Shown here one piece after another: positions 35,822 to 47,800 of a stretch of DNA of 64,000 bases. The DNA lies in assembly GCF_947172395.1 (NCBI RefSeq), contig NC_069093.1, forward strand, positions 3,011,561 through 3,075,560, written 5' to 3'. The translations under genes were made by a program, and so were the position numbers. This stretch comes from Bicyclus anynana. Taxonomy: Eukaryota > Arthropoda > Insecta > Lepidoptera > Nymphalidae. The notes below the pieces were generated by a model, which saw only the letters and a list, made by a program, of their open reading frames with translations, was not told the origin of the DNA and ran no database searches. Each line of letters starts with the position of its first letter. Positions within the stretch are counted from its first letter, which is position 1.

Positions 35822-38800
35822 ATGGTTTGCCGAACATGTTTAACCGATGCTGTCGAAAAAGACATGTCGCAACTGTCGGAAGAATTGAAAGGGGACAAGA
35901 AAAGTTATTGGGACATAATGATGTTTTGTTTGAACATTCAGGTGAGTTTTCAGCTTCATATGTTGTAACTTAAAAGCTCTCAAGCTTGCTCAGCTATAGG
36001 TATTTTGCAGCTCAAGTATTTGCCATGGAATATATAATTTTAAACAACTTATAATAACGGTTGTACCTACTTAAGTTCTGAGGCTATTAAGTTCAATAAA
36101 CATTCTCTCAATGAGACCAATGGATAGGGATGAAACGATACCATTGAGGTATCGATACTTTTACTCGATACTGTATCGGTCGTCAAGTATCGACTCTTAC
36201 TCGGTATCAGTTGAAAAGTATCGATACTTACTCGTATCGAATCGTTTTTGGAAATTTTTGAGTAAAAACCGTAACATGTACTAGGTATTCTTTATTGTTA
36301 AGTACATTTATGAAAAAGCCTGTCTTTGTAGTGCTTCCCAAAAATATTAATTTTTCCAAACGTTTTCCTAGTTAAATTTAAGCGAAGTGGCATAGACAAA
36401 CAAGCTTGCCAACTACACAAACAAAACTAAGGCTAGGATGCCTTCAATAATTTCAATTTAAAATATGCAATTTTCAATTATCAATGTTAAAACAAAATAG
36501 TGACATTGGTTTACTGATATGAGTACTTTTGACCGATACCCACTCGATTCTTAATTTCAAAGTATCGATACTAAAAGTACTTGGCATCGGCGCAAAAGTA
36601 TCGAGTACGTACTTGTATTTACTCGTATCGTTTCATCCCTACCAATGGAAGTTTTACTTTCTTCAAAGTGCCCTGGATTATAGCATGTATTAATAAAACA
36701 ATGCACGTGTTAAACTCAGAGGAGACGCTCTTAGAGAGTCGTTCCACCAATCTCTTCTGCTTCTGCCTTTGGGCCTCATCAGGCCAGCCCTTCTGTGACC
36801 AGTCGAGGCAATTAGCCGCTGTGCGACTCCATGGCAAAAGTTACAAATATGTAACTCTCAGTCAGAGAGGCATACTTGTGTCACTTACCGGTTTCAGCCT
36901 TTTCTGCTGTGTTCCGGTCTTGATTCTGTCTCCCTGATATGACACGCTGCTAATGTGTCCACACAATAATACAATAATTGTGTATATTGCATGCCATAGT
37001 TGACAACCTTATGCATGCTACTGTCTACATTTTTATGAGTAAAATTTTTGACATTTTTAAGGTTTCGCCTGATACAAAACTAACAACAAAGCTGTGTGAC
37101 AAATGTTTCGTTAAAATATTATCATTCCATGAGTTCAAGACGTTGGCATTAAAAAATGATGAACACCTAAGACAACTTCAAACACACAAGGATTTTTTTG
37201 ATATTGATCATATAAAATGCGAACAACTGAGCGATGGATATTCTGACAATTTGTTGTGTGACATAGAACCTTTAGACAAGCTTGAGTGTGAAATTAAACT
37301 TGAAAAAGATATAGAAGAAGTGCCGTCGTCAGGTGATGAACTGCTTAGTGTTATCAAAAAAATAAAATATGAATTTGTTAGTGAAGATTGTAAAGAAAAT
37401 AGTAAGTATTATAAAGTAAGCATTAAACACTAAGAATAGCTGAAAATCAATATATTATTCTAATTGGTGATCAGAACATCCAAAATCCAAAATTTTGGTC
37501 AGGACAAAAATGACATTGATGATGTCATTAATTGTGCTCATGATAGGCTCGTAACTACTCCAGACTGCAAAAATACATGAATCTCTTTCGAGGCTACTTT
37601 ATTTGCTTGAGAACCTTTGCTGTTGCAGCACCGGTGAAAGCTTTGCTCATCATGTTAGGAAGATGTGAAGGCCCAAGGGTGTCCATCCATCTACCCATTT
37701 TCTATAGCATCAATGGCATGCCTCTTTTTTTTATTTTTTACAAGTTAGTCCTTGATTACAATCTCACCTGATGGTGAGTGATGATGCAATCTAAGATGGA
37801 AGCATGCTAACTTGTTAGGCTTAGGATGAAAATACACACCCCTTTCGGTTTCTACATGACATTGTACCGGAACACTAAATCTAACGTAACTAGCCATGGC
37901 CAAAGCCTCCAACCAGCCAAACCCAGCCTCTGTTGCAATCGTTTTTGAAACAGCTGACATGAGTACAACAGATGAGTTCATTTGGGCTAACATTGAGCAG
38001 TATATAGCCAATTCTACTGCATAAAAGACTGAGTCTCAAGAGTCTGAGTTAATTGACTACTTTTCTGCAGATACACCAATGCAAAGAAGCTCAAGGAACA
38101 CCCCAGTAAAAGCAAGTAGCAATTCTGAATGTAATGTTGTCCAACAAGGTACCAGTGCTGATTCTTACATTATTAAATGGTGTATTAAACCATTGGATTT
38201 TTTGCCAACTTTGCTCAGTAGAATATGCTTTTTGAATCATTGGTAATCACTACAAAAAGTAAGATTATTATTTTTTTGACATTCATTTACATAACAGTTA
38301 TTTTAATCACTGTTAAGTGAATGTTATGAGCTGTTAACTTAACAGTTAAACAAAAAGTCCAATGACATGAGCTTTTCCATTTCTTCCTTCATTTCGAGAA
38401 AGGCTTTTTGTTTAAGTTAGTTTTCCATTGCTTCAATTTAAAATCACTTGATTATGCATATTGATATGTAGTAGCTTATCAAACAAATGCCAAAATGACA
38501 AAATCAAACAAGTAAAGTGTTTGAATTTAAATATTGGATAGAAGCAGGCGTTACTTTGCGGAAGTTCATCATGATTATATAATGATTTATTTATTTTGCT
38601 ATCATCCGCGAAAATTCGGCGAACCCATGCGACAACGTCACCCAGGTCCGACAAAATACTCTCTACGTACGTTTCACCCCGAAACCGGAGCATCCTCAGG
38701 AGATGTTGACTCTACAACGTGCAATTGCAAAGTGTCGTTTTCGACCTTTGCTTCGTCTTTTATAGACCAAAAAGTAGGTGGGGCAAGAGGTGGGCGTTGC

Positions 38801-41800
38801 CAAGATACTCATAATATAAGCGATTTATCTTGCATCGCATTCAAACATTTTTATTAATGGTGACTTCGATAACTCTATTTGTTCATTTAATACGGTAATT
38901 CCTGACTTATTATGTTTTATTATTTCTAATTGTTCCAAAACGCATAGTCGTAGGCCTTTATTGCAAGTGTGTAAAATGTCATACATATGATTATCTGCCA
39001 GCTTATGACGAGTATCTAGGAGATGCTTTGCAAAGTGCGACCTTTGTGGACGGTCATTTCGAACAGCGGATATGTGTTCCTTGTAACGTGTATCAAAATT
39101 CCGACCGGTTTGACCAATATATGTTGCATTACATTCAGAACATTGCAATTTATATACTCCCGATTTATGTTGCTTTTCTAGTTTATCTTTACCATTGCAA
39201 ATATTTTTAAGAGAGTTATTTGTTCTGAAAGCCACATTTATATCATGCTTTCTAAGTGTTTTTGCAATACGTTTCGACACTGGACCAAAGTATGTTAGAC
39301 TAGCTTTAAATTTTTTAGGTTTTTCTAATGGAATGCCATAAAGTTCTTTTCTAATCAACACTAATTGTTTCTTATTGATTATTCTATTCACAATATTCGG
39401 GTTGTATCCATTCGAAATGGCCATGCGATATATTATATTAATTCCTTGTTATACTGATCCCTAGTTAGAGGAATGGACATCAGTCTATGAACAGAACTAT
39501 GGAAAGCTGCTAATTTATGTTGCCATGGATGACAAGATGAAGCTGGTATGGTTATATCTGTATAAGTTGGCTTACGATAGATCCCAAAGTGATGTCTATT
39601 ATTAACTCTAGTGATTGTTACATCAAGGAAATTTAAAGAATTATTCTGTTCTATTTCTAATTTAAATTTAATTTTTGGGTGCAAATTGTTTAATTTATCT
39701 ACAAAGACATCCAATTGTCTGTCCGTTCCAGTCCAGCAAATAATTATATCGTCTACATATCGATAGTAATATAAAATGTGATTATTTTTAACAATATTTT
39801 TATTTTCAAAGTCATCCATAAATATGTCAGCCATTAAGGGACTCAAAGGTGATCCCATAGCTAGCCCTTCATTTTGCTGATAGTAATCATTATTAAATCT
39901 AAAATAATTTTGTTCCATACATATATGTGTTAACTCAATCAACTCTGCCATTTCAGTAGGATGCGTTTTATTTATTTCTAATAATTTATTTAAAATGTCC
40001 AGTGTTTCGTTTACTGGAACATTAGCAAATAAGCTATCGACATCTAATGATATTAATTTACAACAGTTAGGTAAATCTATATCCTTGATTTTGGTGACTA
40101 GTTCAACAGTGTTTTTAAGTGCAAATACTGGCCGAAAAGAGGTTTTTAGTTTAATTATATTATTTAATTGCTTTGCTAGTTCATATGCTGGCGCTCCAAT
40201 ATAGGAGACAACTGGACGCATTGGGATGTTATCCTTGTGAATTTTAGGTAAGCCATACAAAAGTGGGGCATGAGTATTCATTACAATAGCCTTTTGTTTA
40301 GATGTACATTTGGGGAATATAAATTCTGATTCATTTATAGCTAGTCTAACTATTGCAGCAAACTTTTTAGTTGGATCTGTTGATAATTGATGGAATTCGT
40401 CTCCAAGAAGTATATCTTTTACTTTATCCACATACTCGTCCCGTTTCATTATTATAACTGTATTACCTTTATCAGCTTTAGAAATTACAATATTATCTCG
40501 TGCAATAGTGCTCTGTAACGATTTCAATATTTTCATGTCCTGATTAGGTATTGTGAGAGTGTGAGTGTTATTTATATCGTGCGCTATAATATTTTTAACA
40601 ATGTCCCCTTTCTTATGAAGTGTTATAGCTAATTCTGTATCTACTGCTAGTGTTTCGAGCGATTTTTTAGAGTTTACAGTTGGGATATTGAATTTTAAAC
40701 CTTTCTCTAAAAGTGTCATCTCATGCTTTGAAAAAACCGTATCAGTAAGATTTTTAACACGAGGATAGAAATCGTGATCAGTGTTGTCAGTAACTGCATT
40801 GTCATCTATTACTAGTTGGGATCTAGAGGAACTAGTTTGTAAGAATTGTAATTTCTTTTGCTGAGTAATGTATTTTTTGTGGCATTCTATTGAGGCAAAA
40901 TCCCTTGCTTTGCTATCTAACAGATCAAATTCTACGTTATGTAATTTGTATGTGAGTTCAGAGTACAATATTTTTAAATGTAGCTTCAAATTATCTCTAA
41001 TTGTGAACCAACTACGTGATTCTTCATTAAGCCAAATTTTTTGAGCTTTTTTAATAGCAATATCGGCTGATCGGCTATGCATATTAGTTGAAATATTAAT
41101 ATATTTTGGTACTAAATTTAATTGTTTACATTGTTGATTAAACCAAACATTTTGGACTGCAAGTCGATGTAATTTGGTTAATTTTATATAGAGTCGTGCC
41201 TGCGTGGTTAAGCTAACCTCTTTTAAATATTGGATAGAAGCAGGCGTTACTTTGCGGAAGTTCATCATGATTATATAATGATTTATTTATTTTGCTATCA
41301 TCCGCGAAAATTCGGCGAACCCATGCGACAACGTCACCCAGGTCCGACAAAATACTCTCTACGTACGTTTCACCCCGAAACCGGAGCATCCTCAGGAGAT
41401 GTTGACTCTACAACGTGCAATTGCAAAGTGTCGTTTTCGACCTTTGCTTCGTCTTTTATAGACCAAAAAGTAGGTGGGGCAAGAGGTGGGCGTTGCCAAG
41501 ATACTCATAATATAAGCGATTTATCTTGCATCGCATTCAAACATTTTTATTAATGGTGACTTCGATAACTCTATTTGTTCATTTAATAGGGTAATTCCTG
41601 ACTTATTATGTTTTATTATTTCTAATTGTTCCAAAACGCATAGTCGTAGGCCTTTATTGCAAGTGTGTAAAATGTCATACATATGATTATCTGCCAGCTT
41701 ATGACGAGTATCTAGGAGATGCTTTGCAAAGTGCGACCTTTGTGAATCGCTCGAAACACTAGCAGTAGATACAGAATTAGCTATAACACTTCATAAGAAA

Positions 41801-44800
41801 GGGGACATTGTTAAAAATATTATAGCGCACGATATAAATAACACTCACACTCTCACAATACCTAATCAGGACATGAAAATATTGAAATCGTTACAGAGCA
41901 CTATTGCACGAGATAATATTGTAATTTCTAAAGCTGATAAAGGTAATACAGTTATAATAATGAAACGGGACGAGTAAGTGGATAAAGTAAAAGATATACT
42001 TCTTGGAGACGAATTCCATCAATTATCAACAGATCCAACTAAAAAGTTTGCTGCAATAGTTAGACTAGCTATAAATAAATCAGAATTTATATTCCCCAAA
42101 TGTACATCTAAACAAAAGGCTATTGTAATGAATACTCATGCCCCACTTTTGTATGGCTTACCTAAAATTCACAAGGATAACATCCCAATGCGTCCAGTTG
42201 TCTCCTATATTGGAGCGCCAGCATATGAACTAGCAAAGCAATTAAATAATATAATTAAACTAAAAACCTCTTTTCGGCCAGTATTTGCACTTAAAAACAC
42301 TGTTGAACTAGTCACCAAAATCAAGGATATAGATTTACCTAACTGTTGTAAATTAATATCATTAGATGTCGATAGCTTATTTACTAATGTTCCAGTAAAC
42401 GAAACACTGGACATTTTAAATAAATTATTAGAAATAAATAAAACGCATCCTACTGAAATGGCAGAGTTGATTGAGTTAACACATATATGTATGGAACAAA
42501 ATTATTTTAGATTTAATAATGATTACTATCAGCAAAATGAAGGGCTAGCTATGGGATCACCTTTGAGTCCCTTAATGGCTGACATATTTATGGATGACTA
42601 TGAAAATAAAAATATTGTTAAAAATAATCACATTTTATATTACTATCGATATGTAGACGATATAATTATTTGCTGGACTGGAACGGACAGACAATTGGAT
42701 GTCTTTGTAGATAAATTAAACAATTTGCACCCAAAAATTAAATTTAAATTAGAAATAGAACAGAATAATTCTTTAAATTTCCTTGATGTAACAATCACTA
42801 GAGTTAATAATAGACATCACTTTGGGATCTATCGTAAGCCAACTTATACAGATATAACCATACCAGCTTCATCTTGTCATCCATGGCAACATAAATTAGC
42901 AGCTTTCCATAGTTATGTTCATAGACTGATGTCCATTCCTCTAACTAGGGATCAGTATAACAAGGAATTAAATATAATATATCGCATGGCCATTTCGAAT
43001 GGATACAACCCGAATATTGTGAATAGAATAATCAATAAGAAACAATTAGTGTTGATTAGAAAAGAACTTTATGGCATTCCATTAGAAAAACCTAAAAAAT
43101 TTAAAGCTAGTCTAACATACTTTGGTCCAGTGTCGGAACGTATTGCAAAAACACTTAGAATGCATGATATAAATGTGGCTTTCAGAACAAATAACTCTCT
43201 TAAAAATATTTGCAATGGTAAAGATAAACTAGAAAAGCAACATAAATCGGGAGTATATAAATTGCAATGTTCTGAATGTAATGCAACATATATTGGTCAA
43301 ACCGGTCGGAATTTTGATACACGTTACAAGGAACACATATCCGCTGTTCGAAATGACCGTCCACAAAGGTCGCACTTTGCAAAGCATCTCCTAGATACTC
43401 GTCATAAGCTGGCAGATAATCATATGTATGACATTTTACACACTTGCAATAAAGGCCTACGACTATGCGTTTTGGAACAATTAGAAATAATAAAACATAA
43501 TAAGTCAGGAATTACCCTATTAAATGAACAAATAGAGTTATCGAAGTCACCATTAATAAAAATGTTTGAATGCGATGCAAGATAAATCGCTTATATTATG
43601 AGTATCTTGGCAACGCCCACCTCTTGCCCCACCTACTTTTTGGTCTATAAAAGACGAAGCAAAGGTCGAAAACGACACTTTGCAATTGCACGTTGTAGAG
43701 TCAACATCTCCTGAGGATGCTCCGGTTTCGGGGTGAAACGTACGTAGAGAGTATTTTGTCGGACCTGGGTGACGTTGTCGCATGGGTTCGCCGAATTTTC
43801 GCGGATGATAGCAAAATAAATAAATCATTATATAATAGTGTTTGAATTTGTCATTGACTACAATAAAATAATAATCTATGTTTGGTTTCTAGAGGAATCT
43901 CAACATAGAAAAAAAAGTAGATGTAAAAAAGTAAAGATTAGAAAAAAGAAAGCAGAAAAGGTACCAGAGCAGAGAGAGAAAATATGTGAAGAATGTGGTA
44001 AAGCTGTGATCGATTTGGCTAGTCATATGAAGCAACACCTGCCGGCGACTGAACGGGAGAGACTCAAGTGTAAAGTCTGTGATAAAACATTTTTCACCCA
44101 TGGAGCACGCTATAAACACAACAAAGTTAAACATTTAGGCATTAAAAAACATTGCAAGGAGTGTGGAAAAGGTACCATATTAATTTATATACTTTTGATT
44201 TAATCTTGAGACAATCTTATTACTTAATAAGAAAAGGAAAGAAGAAGTACAGGCACTTCTTCTTTCCTGGGCCTTTTTCGTTTTCCCGATTTTGATGAAA
44301 TTTGGTGTAGAGATAAATAGGACCTATGAATAACAGAACATAGGCTACTTTATCGTGAAAAAATGTATAGTTACAGAAGGATTTTTAACAAACAGAATTT
44401 CAGGCTAACAGAGTCGCGGGCGTCTACTAGTTATACTCAGAGGCACAGTTATCCTTCCATCCCACTTTACATGAGGATATGAGAGTGGGCAGATAATTGC
44501 GCCTCTGAGTGTATTTTATTTTATTCGGATCTGGGTAATGTCTCATGAATTTATTAATTTTTGCGGATAATGGTAAAGTAGATTAATTACATAATAATAA
44601 AAAAGAAAACTACCTACTAGGTCCATAGATTTGAATTCTGGGTTGGGTCATACCCTATCCTACCCCTATCCTACCCCTACCCTACCCCTAGTCTACCCCT
44701 AGCCTATCCCTACCCCTACCCTACTCCTACCTACCCCTACTCTACTTTTCTGGTTGATTTTTTACACCTTGTGCCCGAAAAACCCAAATATCTTACGGAA

Positions 44801-47800
44801 CCCTATTTTTTTCCAAAATAAAATTTAGCCTATGTGGATAATGTAGCTTTCGAATGGTGAAAGAATTTTTAAAATCGGTCCAGTAGTTTTTGAGCCTATT
44901 CATTACAATCAAACAAACAAACATACAAACAAAGTTTTCCTATTTATAATATTAGTATAGATAATGATGATGTACTTCCAGATGTAGTGAACCTCCGCAG
45001 CCACACGCTCACAATGCACATGAGCGACAGCCTGTCGTACGTGTGCGTGTCGTGCGGGCGCCGCTTCATGTCCAAGTCCATTCTGGAGCTGCACATGCTA
45101 AAGCACTCCAAGATATTGCCCCACGTGTGCGACTACTGCAACAAAGCGTTCCGGTACAAAATTAACTTGGCCAAACACATGTGAGTATCGTAAGTATAAG
45201 TTCACAGCCATTGGCGTATCTAGGATTATTTCCTGGGGTGGGCCTAGGTATATAATATATATCACTGTACAGAGTCGACACTCAATATGAAAATTTCGTT
45301 AGCAATATTTGTAGACGCAGACGGCTCGACTTATTTATTACTAGTAGACGCCGCGCGGTTTCACCCGCGTGGTTCCCGTTCCCGTAGGAATGCGGGGATA
45401 AAATATAGCCTATAACCTTCCTCGATAAATGGGCTATCTAACACTAAAAGAATTTTTCAAATCGGACCAGTAGTTCCTGTGATTAGCGCGTTCAATCAAA
45501 CAAACAAACTCTTCAGCTTGATAATATTAGTATAGATTTTTTCTTTGTATCTATGGTAGGTATCAGAAAAGATCTTAATAAATTTTTCAAAATATTTATT
45601 ACTGACAGGGTGTTCTTTATTGTAAGTTGTAATTGCACTATTTGACATTTTAAATGATATTTTCTGTAAGATTTTTATTTCGGCGTTCATCATAGAATTT
45701 TAAATCGGTAGCCTAGGGTGTAAGTATTCTAGGGTGGGCACTGGACTATTCTAGGGTGGGCCCGGATCTATATACGCCTATGTTCACAGCCCTATTTACA
45801 ACACCTCAATTTTCCTCAAAAGTAAAGTGGACTTAATTAATAGAGACGAATATCTTAGCAATCCATGGATTCACCGGGTGCCGGGTCCAACGCGTGGCAG
45901 AGAGTAAAGCTCCGAGCAGAGTCCTGGACTTGTGACCGTGTAGCCCTATTTATAACATGGATTAGGATTTAAGCCTCAATTTTCTTTAATATAAAGTGAA
46001 ACTAATCAATAGAGACAATCTAAGAAATTCATGGAACAGAGAGATAAACTTTAAAGGTTAAAGAATTCTTGGATGATCAATCAACACTCCCCTTCTCCGC
46101 TCGTGTTGTTCTCCCTGCCTAGCCAAATTGGGTGAGATCCTATTAGAGCAGCATTGGATACCAGTTCTAATATATAACTTGATGCAGTTCTTTTTTTTTT
46201 CCTTACAAGTTAGCCCTTGACTAAGATGGAACAGGCTAACTTGTTAGGAGGAGGATGAAATCCACACTCCTTTCGGTTTCTACACGACGTCGTACCGGAA
46301 CGCTAAATCGTTTGGCGGTACGTCTTTGTCGGTATGGTGGTAACTAGCTACGGCCAAAGCCTCCCACCAGCTAGACCTGGGCCAATTAAGAAAACATCAA
46401 TCGGTCCAGCCGGGGATCGAACCCAGGACCTCCATCTTTTAAGTCCACTGCGCCACGGAGGCCGTCAGTTCTAGAGAGGCCAAACAATATTAGCATTTTT
46501 TTATTCTTAATTTATCTCAATTAATCTATTAATATAACATTAGCATCTTATTGTTTCAGACGACAAGTACACGATAAGGAGAAAACACATCTATGCCAAG
46601 TCTGTTCAAAAAGCTTTTTCTCTAAATATCACCTACAAGTTCATTTAAGGTAAGTTAAGGAAAAATCGCTTTCTTTGTGTAGATTAAAATATATTTAAGT
46701 GTGTGTAAATGAAGCTTGCAGAATTGGTATAGACCCGACAAGTAAGTTGAACAAAAATGACAGTTGTCTGCGCAGGTACAATCTATACTTAAAATAAATC
46801 TGTCTGTCTGTATGTTCTTTATAGAAACAAAAACTACTCGACGGATTTTAACTAAACTTGGTACAATTATTCTTCATACTCCTGGGCAGGTTATAGTATA
46901 CTTTTCATCACGCTATGATCTATAGGAGCAGAGCAGTGAAGGGAAATGTTGAGAAAACGGGAGAAGATACTCCATTTTTTAAGCTCGCGCTCGCCGTCGC
47001 GTGGTAGGGTAGGGGTAGGGTAGGGTTATGGTAGTGGTAGGGTAAGAATAGGGTAGGGGTAGGTTAGGGGTAGGGTAGGGGTAGTAGTAGAGTTTCACGC
47101 AGACGAAGTCGCGGGCGTCCGCTAGTTAATAATAAAATGTTTTAGAAGTGTCCTCTTTGGTTGCCCAGTTTGTTAAAGATGTCATATGATTAAAAATTTC
47201 GTGCACCATTGTAATGCCGTCAACATATTGGTAGTGATAATGATTCTAAGGAATTGTGTCCTTACTGTAATAGAAGCAAATCACTGGCTCATCACTACAC
47301 TCGTATCGTACGCACGTCCGCTCTCGACCGGCGACACTCACAGACAGCCCGCTTCCCCCAATTACAAATACAAGTGTACATGAGACAATGTATCATCATC
47401 ATCATTATTAACCCATATTCGGCTCACTGCTGAGCTCGAGTGTCCTTTCAGAATGAGAGGGATTAGGCCAATAGTCCACTACGCTGGCCCAATGCCGATT
47501 GGCAGACTTCACACACGTAGAGAATTAAGAAAATTCTCTGGTATGCAGGTTTCCTCACGATGTTTGTCCTTCACCGTTTCGAGACTCGTGATATTTAATT
47601 TTCTTAAAATGCACACAACTGAAAAGTTGGAGGTGCATGTCCTGAACCGGATTGGAAACCACACCCTCCGGAATTGGAGGCAGAGGTTATATCCACTGGG
47701 CTATCACGGCTCTCAAACACTACATTACTTATAGTAATAAGGCTGCCTTTGCATGCTAAGTTTACATTTTTAATTGTTTAAATGTTTTTATTTATTACAG

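Larger units (their letters stand above)
38516..43849. mobile_element. Inverted Penelope-like element array with 13-bp target duplication
   Basis: The array sits in intron 2 of ZAD gene A and is bounded by identical 13-mers AGTGTTTGAATTT at 38516-38528 and 43837-43849. Reading the - strand there is a partial 3'-end copy (41744-41224), then a near-complete element (41268-38825, with its 3' repeat reaching 38529). At 41745 the orientation flips to a 5'-truncated + strand copy reaching 43836. Partial tandem (pLTR) and inverted copies in one insertion are typical of Penelope-like elements. One target duplication around all parts indicates one insertion event. Confidence 0.9.

Noticed and set aside
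38534..38857. A 107-codon frame present twice (also 41230-41553) in identical form
   Set aside because: It is the antisense of the Penelope terminal repeat, which contains the hammerhead-like motif, and not a conserved gene.
44641..44740. Interstitial telomere repeats
   Set aside because: The unit is CCTACCCCTA-like, not the insect TTAGG, and it is part of a transposable element.
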